DNA from: Paraburkholderia tropica
Lineage (GTDB): Bacteria; Pseudomonadota; Gammaproteobacteria; Burkholderiales; Burkholderiaceae
Assembly: GCF_914484835.1 (NCBI RefSeq)
Contig: NZ_CAJZAR010000032.1
Coordinates: 1-64,000, forward strand
Direction of reading: 5' to 3'
Length of the DNA: 64,000 nt
Position numbers and translations under genes: made by a program. Positions 21,553-31,281 of this stretch are shown here, in pieces (within the stretch, counting starts at the first letter, position 1; every line of letters begins with the position of its first letter). Under the pieces are notes generated by a model that was not told the origin of the DNA, ran no database searches, and saw only the letters and a list, made by a program, of their open reading frames with translations.

Positions 21553-22368
21553 TCAGTAAGCCGGCTTGTCGATGCGGATTTCCTGCAGGATCGTCGTGGC
21601 GATTTCCTCGATCGACTTGTGCGTGGACGAGAGCCACTTGATGCCTTCGCGGCGCATCATCGCCTCGGCCTCATTCACCTCGTAGCGGCAATTCTCCAGC
21701 GCCGCGTACTTGCTGCCAGGACGGCGCTCGTTGCGGATTTCCGTGAGGCGCTGCGGATCGATCGACAGGCCGAAAATCTTGCCGCGATGCGGCAGCAGCG
21801 AATTCGGCATCTTGCCGCGCTCGAAGTCGTCGGGAATCAGCGGATAGTTCGCGGCCTTCACGCCGTACTGCATCGCCAGATAGAGGCTCGTCGGCGTCTT
21901 GCCGCTGCGCGACACGCCGACGAGGATCACATCGGCGTCGGCGAGATTGCGGTCGGACTGGCCGTCGTCGTGCGCGAGCGAGAAGTTGATCGCCTCGATG
22001 CGGTTCTTGTACTCGTCGGTATCGGCGTTCTGGTGGCCGCGGCCCATTGCGTGGCTCGACTTGAGCTCCAGCTCCTGTTCGAGCGGTTCCACGAAGGTCT
22101 GGAACATGTCGAGCACGAGCGCATTCGCGCGTTTAACAATCTCGTTCGAATTGCTGTCCACGAGCGTCGTGAAGACGATCGGGCGGCGGCCTTCCTGAAT
22201 GGCGGCTTCGTTGATTTTTTCGGCGGTCGAATAGGCTTTTTCCGTCGAATCGATGAACGGAACACGCACGAGGCGGAATTTCTGGTCGAACTGCGACAGG
22301 ATCGAATGCGCGAAGGTCTCGGCGGTGATCCCGGTACCGTCGGAGACGATGAATACGGTTGGCGGCAT
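21553..22368 (-). CDS. ppsR: PEP synthase regulatory protein (bifunctional kinase/pyrophosphorylase)
   Basis: PpsR (DUF299) inactivates PEP synthase by ADP-dependent phosphorylation and reactivates it by Pi-dependent phosphorolysis, according to substrate balance. Start at 22368 gives MPPTVFIVSDGTGITAETFA, 271 residues (E. coli 277). The P-loop-like GVSRSGKTPTSLY is the nucleotide site. Open sequence upstream of this start is not family-like. Divergent from its target ppsA across a 403-nt region containing a long inverted repeat. Confidence 0.96.
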   Translation of the reverse strand: MPPTVFIVSDGTGITAETFAHSILSQFDQKFRLVRVPFIDSTEKAYSTAEKINEAAIQEGRRPIVFTTLVDSNSNEIVKRANALVLDMFQTFVEPLEQELELKSSHAMGRGHQNADTDEYKNRIEAINFSLAHDDGQSDRNLADADVILVGVSRSGKTPTSLYLAMQYGVKAANYPLIPDDFERGKMPNSLLPHRGKIFGLSIDPQRLTEIRNERRPGSKYAALENCRYEVNEAEAMMRREGIKWLSSTHKSIEEIATTILQEIRIDKPAY

Positions 22369-22505
22369 CGGATGAGGCTGGGTACGTGAACTGCTGTGCG
22401 GCTCACAGGACGGGCTTGGGCGCCCGGACGGCGCCTGCGGGCGGGGCCGCGGCGCGATTCTCGCCGACTGACACATTTTCTGTAGTCGGCACGGTAGAAT
22501 AGCGG

Positions 22506-22684
22506 CAACCTGTTGGATAAGCAATTGCAGTGCAACCACGCCAAACGGCAGCCCATCGTGGCTGAAACTGGCGTCAACTTGCAGCGAATTTGCATAACTC
22601 CTTGCAATCGCGCGCATCTTCCTGCTTTTCCTCCCGTTGTTTGTGAGCTGTCGCGCCATCGGCGATTGCTTCTCCAACAGGTTG
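22506..22684. repeat. 23-nt inverted repeat in the ppsR/ppsA intergenic region
   Basis: The arm at 22506-22528 is an inverted copy of the arm at 22662-22684: the outer 12 bases (CAACCTGTTGGA / TCCAACAGGTTG) match perfectly and 21 of 23 overall, with 133 nt between. A -10-like TAGAAT at 22495-22500, without a good -35, would start ppsA transcription almost exactly at the left arm, making the repeat a long stem in the ppsA leader. Nothing else was recognised in the 403-nt gap. Confidence 0.85.
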
Positions 22685-22771
22685 CGCAAGACGCGAATCC
22701 GCTTCCTATGAGCGGACCGCGTTCGAGCCCACTTGCGCAGCCGTGAATTTTTTTCACACTTAGGGGCTTGT

Positions 22772-25171
22772 ATGACTAACACCGTTGCCAAGGATCAGGC
22801 GTATGTAGTGCCTTTCGAGCAGTTGCGGATGACCGATGTCGAGATCGTGGGCGGCAAGAACGCCTCGCTCGGCGAAATGATCAGCCAGTTGGCTGAGGCT
22901 GGCGTGCGCGTACCCACGGGTTTCGCGACGACCGCGCTCGCTTTCCGCGACTTCCTGAAGCACAACAACCTGACCGAGCGGATCGCCGCCCGTCTGGAAA
23001 CGCTCGACGTCGACGACGTCAAGGCGCTGGCCGAAGCGGGTAAGGAAATCCGTCAATGGATCGTCGACGCGCCGCTGCAGCCGCAGCTGGAAGCCGACAT
23101 TCGCACTGGCTTCGAAACGCTGAAGGCGAGCTCGCCGTCGGAACTCTCGTTCGCGGTGCGTTCGTCGGCAACGGCGGAAGATCTGCCCGACGCTTCGTTC
23201 GCCGGTCAGCAGGAAAGCTACCTGAACGTGGTCGGCATCGACGACGTGCTCGACCGTCTCAAGCACGTGTTCGCGTCGCTCTACAACGACCGCGCTATCT
23301 CGTATCGCGTCCACAAGGGCTTCACCCACGCTGAGGTCGCGCTGTCGGCTGGCGTGCAGCGCATGGTCCGTTCGGACCGCGGCTCCGCTGGCGTGATGTT
23401 CACGCTGGACACGGAATCGGGCTTCAAGGAAGCGGTGTTCATCACGTCGAGCTACGGCCTCGGTGAGACCGTCGTGCAGGGCGCCGTGAACCCGGACGAG
23501 TTCTACGTTTTCAAGACCACGCTCGAACAGGGCAAGGCCCCGATCATCCGCCGCTCGATCGGCTCGAAGCTCATCAAGATGGAATTCACGCAGCCGGGCG
23601 AGCCGGGCCGCGTGAAGACGGTCGACGTCTCGCACGAACAGCGCAACCGTTTCTCGATCACCGACGAAGACGTGATCGAGCTGGCCAAGTACGCGGTCAT
23701 CATCGAGAAGCACTACCAGCGTCCGATGGACATCGAGTGGGGCAAGGACGGTCTCGACGGCAAGATCTTCATTCTCCAGGCACGCCCGGAAACCGTGAAG
23801 AGCCAGGCCGCCGGCAAGGCCGAGCAGCGCTTCAAGCTCAAGGGCCAGTCGCAGGTTCTCGCAACGGGCCGCGCAATCGGTCAGAAGATCGGGGCGGGCC
23901 GCGTGAAGGTGATTCACGATCCGTCCGAAATGGAACGCGTGCAGCCGGGCGACGTGCTGGTCGCCGACATGACCGACCCGAACTGGGAGCCGGTGATGAA
24001 GCGCGCAGCGGCAATCGTCACGAATCGTGGCGGCCGTACCTGCCACGCGGCGATCATCGCGCGTGAGCTGGGCGTGCCGGCAGTCGTGGGCTGCGGCGAC
24101 GCAACCGACCTGCTGAAGGACGGCGCGCTGGTGACGGTGTCGTGCGCGGAAGGCGACGAAGGCCGCATCTACGACGGTCTGCTGGAAACGGAAGTCAGCG
24201 AAGTCCAGCGTGGCGAGCTGCCGGCCATTCCGGTCAAGATCATGATGAACGTCGGCAACCCGCAACTCGCGTTCGACTTTTCCCAGCTGCCGAACGCAGG
24301 TGTGGGCCTCGCGCGTCTCGAGTTCATCATCAACAACAACATCGGCGTTCACCCGAAGGCGATTCTCGAGTACCCGAACGTCGACGCCGACCTGAAGAAG
24401 GCCGTGGAAAGCGTGGCACGCGGCCATGCGTCGCCGCGCGCGTTCTACGTCGACAAGCTCACGGAAGGCATCGCCACGATCGCGGCGGCGTTCTATCCGA
24501 AGCCCGTCATCGTGCGTATGTCCGACTTCAAGTCGAACGAGTACAAGAAGCTGATCGGCGGCTCGCGCTACGAGCCGGATGAAGAAAACCCGATGCTGGG
24601 TTTCCGCGGCGCGTCGCGTTACATCGCCGACGACTTCGCGCAGGCGTTTGAAATGGAGTGCCTGGCGCTCAAGCGCGTGCGTGAAGAAATGGGCCTCGCG
24701 AACGTCGAGATCATGGTGCCGTTCGTGCGTACGCTGAAGCAGGCGGAGCGCGTGGTCGGCCTGCTCGCGAAGTACGGCCTGAAGCGCGGCGAAAACGGCC
24801 TGCGCCTCATCATGATGTGCGAAGTGCCGTCGAACGCGATCCTCGCCGAAGAGTTCCTGCAGTACTTCGACGGCTTCTCGATCGGCTCGAACGACCTCAC
24901 GCAGCTCACGCTCGGCCTCGACCGCGACTCGGGCATGGAACTGCTGGCCGCCGACTTCGACGAACGCGATCCGGCCGTCAAGTACCTGCTCAAGCGCGCG
25001 ATCGAAACCTGCCGCCGCCTGGACAAGTACGTCGGCATCTGCGGCCAGGGCCCGTCCGATCATCCGGACTTCGCCCAGTGGCTCGCCGACGAAGGCATCG
25101 CTTCGATCTCGCTGAACCCGGACACGGTCGTCGAGACGTGGCAGGCGCTGGCAAAGTCGCAAGGCAAGTAA
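22772..25171 (+). CDS. ppsA: phosphoenolpyruvate synthase
   Basis: Converts pyruvate, ATP and water to PEP, AMP and Pi, the first step of gluconeogenesis from pyruvate or lactate. Start ATG 22772 ([18 protein letters not shown]), 799 residues (E. coli 792). N-terminal ATP-grasp/PPDK domain with [14 protein letters not shown] at 27-40. The central swivelling domain carries the phosphohistidine in [17 protein letters not shown] (about residue 423). The C-terminal TIM-barrel PEP domain has [19 protein letters not shown] and the catalytic Cys/Gly segment [11 protein letters not shown]. Divergent from its regulator ppsR. Confidence 0.98.
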   Translation: MTNTVAKDQAYVVPFEQLRMTDVEIVGGKNASLGEMISQLAEAGVRVPTGFATTALAFRDFLKHNNLTERIAARLETLDVDDVKALAEAGKEIRQWIVDAPLQPQLEADIRTGFETLKASSPSELSFAVRSSATAEDLPDASFAGQQESYLNVVGIDDVLDRLKHVFASLYNDRAISYRVHKGFTHAEVALSAGVQRMVRSDRGSAGVMFTLDTESGFKEAVFITSSYGLGETVVQGAVNPDEFYVFKTTLEQGKAPIIRRSIGSKLIKMEFTQPGEPGRVKTVDVSHEQRNRFSITDEDVIELAKYAVIIEKHYQRPMDIEWGKDGLDGKIFILQARPETVKSQAAGKAEQRFKLKGQSQVLATGRAIGQKIGAGRVKVIHDPSEMERVQPGDVLVADMTDPNWEPVMKRAAAIVTNRGGRTCHAAIIARELGVPAVVGCGDATDLLKDGALVTVSCAEGDEGRIYDGLLETEVSEVQRGELPAIPVKIMMNVGNPQLAFDFSQLPNAGVGLARLEFIINNNIGVHPKAILEYPNVDADLKKAVESVARGHASPRAFYVDKLTEGIATIAAAFYPKPVIVRMSDFKSNEYKKLIGGSRYEPDEENPMLGFRGASRYIADDFAQAFEMECLALKRVREEMGLANVEIMVPFVRTLKQAERVVGLLAKYGLKRGENGLRLIMMCEVPSNAILAEEFLQYFDGFSIGSNDLTQLTLGLDRDSGMELLAADFDERDPAVKYLLKRAIETCRRLDKYVGICGQGPSDHPDFAQWLADEGIASISLNPDTVVETWQALAKSQGK

Positions 25172-25290
25172 AGAAGCACGCGCCCCATGCATCTCGTATG
25201 TGGCGCGCAGTGTGTGAAGGTTGAGGCGGTCGAGGTTCCTTACGCTTCACTTTCGCATGCTGCGGAAAAAAGTGTCAGCTTCGTGCTATA

Positions 25291-25317
25291 ACACCCCGGT
25301 CTATCCGGGGTGTTTTG
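25291..25317 (+). terminator. intrinsic terminator after ppsA
   Basis: ACACCCCGG (25291-25299) pairs perfectly with CCGGGGTGT (25305-25313) around a TCTAT loop and is followed by TTTG. It lies just before the ribosome-binding site of the NfeD gene. Confidence 0.82.
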
Positions 25318-25332
25318 CTTTGGGAGGTCGAA

Positions 25333-25788
25333 GTGGGTCCGCATGGTGTGTTCTGGTGGATCGGCGCGGGCGTGCTGATCGTGGCCGAGCTGATGACCGG
25401 CACCTTCTATCTGCTGATGATCGCGCTGGGCTTTCTGGCGGGCGTGGCAGCCTATGGGCTGGGTGCGCCGCTCGACTTGCAACTGATGTGCGCGGCGCTC
25501 GTCGCGCTGATCGCCGTGATCGTGCTGCGCCGCTCGCGCTTTGGCCGTCGCCGCCGCATGGTCGACGCTTCGACCGATCCTGGCGTGAATCTCGACATCG
25601 GCTCGACATTGACCGTCGCCGCGTGGCACGAGGGCCGTGCGCGCACGATGTATCGTGGCGCCGAATGGGACGTGGAGCTCGCACCCGGCGAGCCGGACAA
25701 CGCCCATCTCTATGAAATCCAGGCCGTGCGCGGCAACTGTCTGATCGTGGGCGCGCATCGCGAAGCGGGCGCGGCGCGTCACGCGTGA
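25333..25788 (+). CDS. NfeD-family membrane protein
   Basis: NfeD proteins pair with SPFH/stomatin proteins in the inner membrane; the pair is linked to membrane-domain organisation and quality control. I chose GTG 25333 because it lies 5 nt after GGGAGG (25322-25327), giving 151 residues (MGPHGVFWWIGAGVL). Three hydrophobic segments fill residues 5-75, followed by an Arg-rich loop (RRSRFGRRRRM) and a C-terminal OB-fold domain. This is the short NfeD1b type without the ClpP-like protease domain. It ends 40 nt before the SPFH gene. Confidence 0.88.
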   Translation: MGPHGVFWWIGAGVLIVAELMTGTFYLLMIALGFLAGVAAYGLGAPLDLQLMCAALVALIAVIVLRRSRFGRRRRMVDASTDPGVNLDIGSTLTVAAWHEGRARTMYRGAEWDVELAPGEPDNAHLYEIQAVRGNCLIVGAHREAGAARHA

Positions 25789-25828
25789 ACATTCGTAACA
25801 AGCCAATCGAAGCTCAAGGGGGAAGCGT

Positions 25829-26785
25829 ATGCAAGTGCCTGTCGTCGGGTTGATTTTGCTCGTGATCGTCATCGTGCTGGTCTCGAAGACGGTCAAAATC
25901 GTGCCGCAGCAGCACGCGTGGGTGCTGGAGCGTCTGGGCCGCTACCACGCGACGCTCACGCCGGGCCTCACGATCGTGCTGCCTTTTATCGATCGCGTGG
26001 CTTACAAGCACGTGCTCAAGGAAATCCCGCTCGACGTGCCGAGCCAGATCTGTATCACGCGCGACAACACCCAGCTTCAGGTCGACGGCGTGCTGTACTT
26101 TCAGGTCACCGATCCGATGAAGGCGTCGTACGGCTCCAGCAATTTCGTGTTCGCGATCACGCAGCTTTCGCAAACCACGCTGCGCTCGGTGATCGGCAAG
26201 CTGGAGCTCGACAAGACCTTCGAGGAGCGCGATTTCATCAATCACAGCGTGGTGTCGTCGCTGGATGAAGCGGCATCGAACTGGGGCGTGAAGGTGCTGC
26301 GCTACGAGATCAAGGATCTCACGCCGCCGAAGGAAATCCTCCATGCGATGCAGGCGCAGATCACGGCCGAGCGCGAGAAGCGTGCGCTGATCGCGGCGTC
26401 GGAAGGGCGCAAGCAGGAGCAGATCAACCTCGCGGCGGGCGCGCGCGAGGCGGCGATCCAGAAGTCGGAAGGCGAGAGGCAGGCAGCCATCAACCAGGCG
26501 CAAGGCCAGGCGGCGGCGATTCTGGCGGTGGCCGAGGCGAACGCGCAGGCGATCCAGAAGATCGGCAATTCGATCCAGGCGCAGGGCGGCATGGACGCCG
26601 TCAACCTCAAGGTGGCCGAGCAGTACGTGAACGCATTCGGCAATCTGGCCAAGCAGGGCAACACGCTGATCGTGCCCGGCAATATGAGCGATCTGAGCTC
26701 GATGATCGCGTCGGCGCTGACCATCGTGAACCGCACGGGCATGAAGGAAGGGCAGTTGAGCCGGGACGCGGCGAAGGGCGCTTAA
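25829..26785 (+). CDS. SPFH/stomatin-like membrane protein (QmcA type)
   Basis: 318 residues with one N-terminal membrane anchor (VVGLILLVIVIVLVSKTV, about 4-21), then an SPFH/band 7 domain (IVPQQHAWVLERLGRYHATL to about residue 180) and a long Ala/Glu/Gln-rich coiled coil (190-265). Close in layout to E. coli QmcA. Such proteins oligomerise into membrane cages and often act with FtsH or NfeD partners; here NfeD is directly upstream. The ribosome-binding site AGGGGGAAG is a good match. Ends before a bidirectional terminator shared with smpB. Confidence 0.92.
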   Translation: MQVPVVGLILLVIVIVLVSKTVKIVPQQHAWVLERLGRYHATLTPGLTIVLPFIDRVAYKHVLKEIPLDVPSQICITRDNTQLQVDGVLYFQVTDPMKASYGSSNFVFAITQLSQTTLRSVIGKLELDKTFEERDFINHSVVSSLDEAASNWGVKVLRYEIKDLTPPKEILHAMQAQITAEREKRALIAASEGRKQEQINLAAGAREAAIQKSEGERQAAINQAQGQAAAILAVAEANAQAIQKIGNSIQAQGGMDAVNLKVAEQYVNAFGNLAKQGNTLIVPGNMSDLSSMIASALTIVNRTGMKEGQLSRDAAKGA

Positions 26786-26876
26786 GGACGTCTGAGGCCG
26801 ATTCAGGCGCGCGCGGCTGCGGCAAATCCGCGCGATTTTGGTGCCGGGTTGGCGTCGTTCCGGTCCAGATCAGACG

Positions 26877-26907
26877 AAAAAAGGGCGGCTCGAGGCCGCC
26901 CTTTTTG
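26877..26907. terminator. bidirectional terminator between the SPFH gene and smpB
   Basis: GGGCGGC (26883-26889) pairs with GCCGCCC (26895-26901). A run of A on the left and T on the right gives a usable U-tract in both directions, serving the convergent genes. Confidence 0.88.
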
Positions 26908-26946
26908 CATCCGAACGCAGGGAACCGGAATGCGCCTGCTGATCGC

Positions 26947-27393
26947 TTACGTCGGCGTGCGCATCAGGCGCGCCTTTTCGCGCTGCCAGTCGCGCTGCTT
27001 CTCGGTTTCGCGCTTGTCGTGCTGCTTCTTGCCCTTCGCGAGGCCGATTTCGCACTTCACGCGGCCGCCCTTGTAGTGAAAATTCAGGGGCACGAGCGTA
27101 AAGCCGCGCTGCTCGATCTTGCCGATCAGCTTGTCGATCTGCTCGCGGTGCAGCAGCAGCTTGCGCGTGCGCGTGGGATCGGGATTGATGTGCGTCGAGG
27201 CCTCCGGCAGCGGGCTGATGTGCGTGCCGATCAGGTAAAGCTCGCCGTCCTTGATCACGACGTAGCCTTCCTTGATCTGGGCCCGCCCGGCGCGCATTGC
27301 CTTGACCTCCCATCCTTCGAGCACGAGCCCCGCCTCGTAGCGCTCTTCGATGAAGTAGTCGAAGAACGCTTTTCTGTTGTCGATGATGCTCAT
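26947..27393 (-). CDS. smpB: SsrA (tmRNA)-binding protein SmpB
   Basis: SmpB binds tmRNA and brings it to stalled ribosomes for trans-translation. I start at 27393 ([20 protein letters not shown]), giving 148 residues, rather than seven codons upstream, because that start matches the family. The OB-fold core includes [19 protein letters not shown] and [19 protein letters not shown]. The basic C-terminal tail ([20 protein letters not shown]) is the part that enters the mRNA channel and becomes helical. No tmRNA gene was noticed in this window. Confidence 0.97.
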   Translation of the reverse strand: MSIIDNRKAFFDYFIEERYEAGLVLEGWEVKAMRAGRAQIKEGYVVIKDGELYLIGTHISPLPEASTHINPDPTRTRKLLLHREQIDKLIGKIEQRGFTLVPLNFHYKGGRVKCEIGLAKGKKQHDKRETEKQRDWQREKARLMRTPT

Positions 27394-27495
27394 AGGAAAA
27401 TGGAAAAGGCCCAACTCTTGTAAAATTAGGATTTTAGCAAAGCGGGCCAGCGAAAGCCCGTCGCGCTTTCACCCTTGCCTCGCATTGCGCAATTT

Positions 27496-27939
27496 ATGGC
27501 GGATGTCCAGAAAACCGTGTTGATTCGCCATTCGGCGGAACAGATGTTCGACCTCGTCACCGACGTCGACGACTATCCCAACTTCCTGCCGTGGTGCGGC
27601 GGCGTCGAGGTTCGTCGCAAGGACGAAACCGGCATGGAGGCGAAGATCGACATCAACTTCAAGGGCATCAAGCAGCACTTCGCCACCCGCAACACGCAGA
27701 CGCGCCCCGAGCGTATCGATATGGAGTTCACGGACGGCCCTTTCAAGAAGTTCACGGGCTCCTGGCGCTTCACGCCGCTGCGCGCCGACGCCTGCAAGAT
27801 CGAATTCTCGCTGCACTACGAGTTTTCTAACATCATTCTCGAGAAGATCATCGGGCCGGTGTTCCATCACATCGCGAACACCTTTGTCGATTCGTTCGTC
27901 AAGCGTGCCGACCAGCGTTACGGCAAGAACAAGGTATGA
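27496..27939 (+). CDS. ratA: RatA/COQ10-type START-domain protein
   Basis: 147 residues from ATG 27496 (MADVQKTVLIRHSAEQMFDL); a TTG at 27475 would add seven unconserved residues. The polyketide-cyclase/START fold is recognisable from SAEQMFDLVTDVDDYPNFLPW and FSLHYEFSNIILEKIIGPVF. E. coli RatA was reported to block 70S ribosome assembly, while its COQ10-like homologues bind ubiquinone or intermediates; which applies here is unknown. It overlaps ratB by 4 nt and is divergent from smpB, an arrangement also seen in E. coli. Confidence 0.88.
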   Translation: MADVQKTVLIRHSAEQMFDLVTDVDDYPNFLPWCGGVEVRRKDETGMEAKIDINFKGIKQHFATRNTQTRPERIDMEFTDGPFKKFTGSWRFTPLRADACKIEFSLHYEFSNIILEKIIGPVFHHIANTFVDSFVKRADQRYGKNKV

Positions 27940-28268
27940 GCGCGACACTTTCCATCGACGTCTGCTACGCGCTGCCCGACGCGCAGACGCTCATCGGCGT
28001 GCAACTGGCGCCGGGCGCGACGGTGCAGCAGGCCATCGAGGCGAGCGGCGTGCTCGCGCGCCATCCCGAGATCGATCTGACGAAACAGAAGGTGGGCGTC
28101 TACGGCAAGCTCAAGGCGCTCGACACGGTGCTCGCCGACCACGACCGCGTGGAAATCTACCGTCCGCTGCTCGTCGATCCCAAGCTCGCGCGCCAGCGCC
28201 GCGTCGACAAGACGCGCAAGGAAGGCTCCATCGAGGGGCGCAAGTGGCAGAACAAGGATTCGCGCTGA
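27936..28268 (+). CDS. ratB: RnfH/RatB-family ubiquitin-like-fold protein
   Basis: 110 residues, a beta-grasp protein of the UPF0125 (RnfH) family. The N-terminus MSATLSIDVCYALPDAQTLI and the block KVGVYGKLKALDTVLADHDRVEIYRP (given by its ends: KVGVYGKL and DRVEIYRP) identify it. A basic tail (ARQRRVDKTRKEG) closes the protein. It starts within the ratA stop (ATGA), so the two are translationally coupled. It has been called the antitoxin partner of RatA, but evidence for true antitoxin action is weak. Confidence 0.86.
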   Translation: MSATLSIDVCYALPDAQTLIGVQLAPGATVQQAIEASGVLARHPEIDLTKQKVGVYGKLKALDTVLADHDRVEIYRPLLVDPKLARQRRVDKTRKEGSIEGRKWQNKDSR

Positions 28269-28295
28269 GCGCTCCGGCGTTTTAGTCTGACCGAT

Positions 28296-28340
28296 AAAAA
28301 TTCGGCGCGGCCATCGTTCGATGGACCGCGCCGAATGCTT
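28296..28340. terminator. long bidirectional hairpin between ratB and the EamA gene
   Basis: ATTCGGCGCGG (28300-28310) pairs with CCGCGCCGAAT (28326-28336), with an inner CCATCG/CGATGG stem and a TT loop. Five A on the left give a T-run for minus-strand transcripts; the right side has GCTTTTGG for the plus strand. Confidence 0.85.
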
Positions 28341-28399
28341 TTGGGCGAGCGTTTTTCGCCGCGAACGCCGCGCTGCGGATTCCGCGCTGAGGCGGGCGC

Positions 28400-29446
28400 T
28401 CAGGCCGTCTTGCGGCGTCGCTCGCTGCCGTTGCCGGGCGTGTGCGTGCCCGAATCGCCGCCGAGGCCCGGCAGATCGCCTTCCGGCACGATGCCGCCGC
28501 CGTGCGCGGTGTCTTCCGGTCCGCTCGCGTGCTGGCGGACCGACCAGCTCACGCCCGCCATCAGCAGCACGATGGCCGCGATTTCGAGCGGGCGCGGCAG
28601 GCGGTGGTCGTAGATGAAACCATAGAGCAGCGCGAACAGCGTCTCGAACACGATCATCTGCCCGGACAGCGTGAGCGGCAGGCGTTTGGCGGCCGCGTTC
28701 CAGAGCCCGTTGCCGAGCCACGATGCGCCGATCGCCAGCACGAGGTTGAGCTGCCAGAACGTGGCCCAGCGGCCGTCGGCGACCGTTTCCTGCACCGAGC
28801 CGGACGGCAGCACGAGAATCACGAGCCACAGCAGAGCGCCAAGCGCGCCCGTGACCACGCCCCAGAGCACCGACCATTCATTGCCGCCGAAGTGGTCGTT
28901 GCGCTGCAGATAGCGCGCGTTTTCGACTGCGAACCAGGTCCAGCAGATCAGCGCGCCGACCGCGCAGCCGAGCCCGGCGATCTTGGTCAGCACGCTCGCG
29001 TGGTCCGACGCGCCCGCCGCCGTGAACACATCCACGTTGATGCAGACGATGCCGACCGCGATCATCACGAGCGGCCAGACGAGCTTCGAGAGCGGCACGG
29101 CGCCGTGGTCGCCGCGGCCCAGATACGTGACGGTCACCGGCAGCACGCCGACGATCAGCGAGGCGGGCGCGATGCCCACGAGATGGATCGCACTGGCGAG
29201 AAAGAGGTAATAGAGCAGGTTGCCCATCAGCGCGAGCTTGACGAGCGCGATCAGGTCCGCGCGCGTGATGCGCGGCCAGACGCGGCGCAGCATCGGCATC
29301 AGCGCGGCGAGCGAGACGAGCCCGTACATCACGTAGCGCCCGGCACTCAGCAGCAGCGGCGAAAACTCCGGTAATTGCCGGGGCACCAGAAAGACGGTTC
29401 CCCATAACGCCCCGGCCAACACGCCGTACAACACACCACGCTGCAT
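28400..29446 (-). CDS. EamA/DMT-superfamily transporter
   Basis: 348 residues from ATG 29446, with GGAGG 6-10 nt upstream. Ten hydrophobic segments in two homologous EamA halves, starting LYGVLAGALWGTVFLVPRQL, where the GxxWGxxF pattern typical of the drug/metabolite transporter family is visible. The C-terminal 45 residues are hydrophilic and Gly-rich (GGDSGTHTPGNGSERRRKTA) and end in a basic patch, which is longer than usual. The substrate cannot be inferred; neighbours give no hint. Convergent with ratAB across a strong terminator. Confidence 0.87.
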   Translation of the reverse strand: MQRGVLYGVLAGALWGTVFLVPRQLPEFSPLLLSAGRYVMYGLVSLAALMPMLRRVWPRITRADLIALVKLALMGNLLYYLFLASAIHLVGIAPASLIVGVLPVTVTYLGRGDHGAVPLSKLVWPLVMIAVGIVCINVDVFTAAGASDHASVLTKIAGLGCAVGALICWTWFAVENARYLQRNDHFGGNEWSVLWGVVTGALGALLWLVILVLPSGSVQETVADGRWATFWQLNLVLAIGASWLGNGLWNAAAKRLPLTLSGQMIVFETLFALLYGFIYDHRLPRPLEIAAIVLLMAGVSWSVRQHASGPEDTAHGGGIVPEGDLPGLGGDSGTHTPGNGSERRRKTA

Positions 29447-29470
29447 TTCACTTGCCTCCGCTTCACATCG

Positions 29471-29500
29471 CTTGATTGCGCTTGATTGCGCTTGATTGCG
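29471..29500. repeat. three perfect 10-bp tandem repeats upstream of the EamA gene
   Basis: CTTGATTGCG is repeated three times without change at 29471-29500, 25-54 nt upstream of the EamA start codon. A 10-bp period places identical faces on the same side of the helix. It lies in the 368-nt EamA/guaB gap, where otherwise only the guaB -10 was recognised. Confidence 0.9.
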
Positions 29501-29782
29501 CCTCCTGGCGCACAGGCGGCCCGCATGGCCGCACAGAACAGGCGTCAGGATAGCGGGGCGGGGCGCGCGCGTCTTGTTCAATCCTGCATGGGCGTTCCGG
29601 GCGGCGCCCCGGGGCAGGTGAAGGCGATGCGCAGGCAAGGTGGCGCGCGATGAAATTCGGGTCGAATTCGCGATGCGTTCGCGAAGGCCAGGCCACCGCC
29701 GCACCCGTTCAAAACTTCGCGGAAATCCCAAATTCGGCGCTAAGCTACTGTAGGCACTGATGATTTCCAGGGCGGTATCCCG

Positions 29783-29788
29783 TATAAT
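29783..29788 (+). promoter_or_regulatory. guaB promoter (-10 TATAAT)
   Basis: A consensus TATAAT lies 26 nt before the guaB ATG. No good -35 is seen at 16-18 nt upstream (TGATTT at 29761 is the nearest), so it may need an activator. The predicted leader is about 20 nt. Confidence 0.6.
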
Positions 29789-29814
29789 CTGCTTTTGCGC
29801 CTATAGGATTTGCC

Positions 29815-31275
29815 ATGCGTCTGATCCAGAAAGCACTCACGTTCGATGACGTGCTCCTCGTTCCCGCCTTCTCCGACGTTCTCCCGCGCGACACCAGCCT
29901 GAAGACCCGGCTGACCCGCAATATCTCCCTGAACATTCCGCTCGTGTCGGCCGCAATGGATACCGTCACGGAAGGCCGTCTGGCAATCGCCATGGCGCAG
30001 CAGGGTGGCGTCGGTATCGTCCACAAGAACCTCACGCCGGCCGAGCAGGCGCGCGAAGTCGCGAAGGTCAAGCGTTTCGAGTCGGGCGTCGTGCGCGATC
30101 CGATCACCGTGCCGCCGCAGATGAAGGTCGCCGATGTCATCGCGCTCTCGCAGCAGCATGGCATTTCGGGCTTCCCGGTCGTGGAAGGCGCGCAACTCGT
30201 CGGTATCGTGACGAACCGCGACCTGCGCTTCGAAACGCGTCTCGACGAACCCGTGCGTTCGATCATGACGCCGCGCGAGCGCCTCGTCACCGTCAAGGAA
30301 GGCACGCCGCTGGCCGACGCCAAGTCGCTGATGCACAGCCACCGCCTCGAGCGCGTGCTGGTCGTGAACGACGCGTTCGAACTGCGCGGCCTCATGACCG
30401 TCAAGGACATCACCAAGCAGACCGAGCACCCGGCCGCCTGTAAGGACGAGCACGGCAAGCTGCGCGCGGGCGCGGCAGTCGGCGTCGGCCCGGACAACGA
30501 GGAACGTGTCGAACTGCTGGTGCAGGCCGGCGTCGACGTCATCGTCGTCGATACGGCGCACGGCCACAGCAAGGGCGTGCTCGAGCGCGTTCGCTGGGTC
30601 AAGCAGAACTTCCCGCACGTCGAAGTGATCGGCGGCAACATCGCCACGGCGGATGCCGCGCGCGCGCTCGTCGAGTACGGCGCGGACGGCGTGAAGGTCG
30701 GTATCGGCCCGGGCTCGATCTGCACGACGCGTATCGTCGCGGGTGTGGGCGTGCCGCAGATCACGGCAATCTCGAATGTCGCGGAAGCCCTCAAGGGCAC
30801 CGGCGTGCCGTGCATCGCCGACGGCGGCGTGCGCTACTCGGGTGACGTGTCGAAGGCGCTGGCCGCCGGCGCGAACGCCGTGATGATGGGCAGCATGTTC
30901 GCGGGCACCGAAGAATCGCCGGGCGACGTGTTCCTGTTCCAGGGCCGCCAGTACAAGTCGTACCGCGGCATGGGTTCGGTCGGCGCGATGAAGGACGGCG
31001 CGGCAGACCGCTACTTCCAGGACAACTCGGCGAACATCGACAAGCTCGTGCCGGAAGGCATCGAAGGCCGTGTGGCCTACAAGGGCCCGATCAACGCGAT
31101 CCTGTTCCAGATGATCGGCGGCGTGCGCGCCTCGATGGGCTACTGCGGTTGCCGCACGATCGACGAACTGCACACGAAGGCGGAGTTCGTGCAGATCACC
31201 GGTGCCGGCCTGAACGAATCGCACGTGCACGATGTGCAGATCACGAAGGAAGCGCCCAACTACCACGTGGACTAA
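29815..31275 (+). CDS. guaB: inosine-5'-monophosphate dehydrogenase
   Basis: Oxidises IMP to XMP with NAD, the committed step of GMP synthesis. 486 residues (E. coli 488). The TIM barrel is interrupted by two CBS domains (about residues 90-205; [19 protein letters not shown] and the [15 protein letters not shown] phrase), which bind ATP/GTP regulators in other bacteria. The catalytic Cys is in [15 protein letters not shown]. The flap and substrate region includes [12 protein letters not shown] and a C-terminal block with MGYCGCRTI. Together with guaA below it completes IMP to GMP. Confidence 0.98.
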   Translation: MRLIQKALTFDDVLLVPAFSDVLPRDTSLKTRLTRNISLNIPLVSAAMDTVTEGRLAIAMAQQGGVGIVHKNLTPAEQAREVAKVKRFESGVVRDPITVPPQMKVADVIALSQQHGISGFPVVEGAQLVGIVTNRDLRFETRLDEPVRSIMTPRERLVTVKEGTPLADAKSLMHSHRLERVLVVNDAFELRGLMTVKDITKQTEHPAACKDEHGKLRAGAAVGVGPDNEERVELLVQAGVDVIVVDTAHGHSKGVLERVRWVKQNFPHVEVIGGNIATADAARALVEYGADGVKVGIGPGSICTTRIVAGVGVPQITAISNVAEALKGTGVPCIADGGVRYSGDVSKALAAGANAVMMGSMFAGTEESPGDVFLFQGRQYKSYRGMGSVGAMKDGAADRYFQDNSANIDKLVPEGIEGRVAYKGPINAILFQMIGGVRASMGYCGCRTIDELHTKAEFVQITGAGLNESHVHDVQITKEAPNYHVD

Positions 31276-31281
31276 GCCCCG

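Noticed and set aside
27496..28268. ratA-ratB as a classical toxin-antitoxin pair
   Set aside because: Both families are widely conserved housekeeping-type genes; COQ10-like lipid binding is at least as likely, so I kept the names but not the toxin claim.
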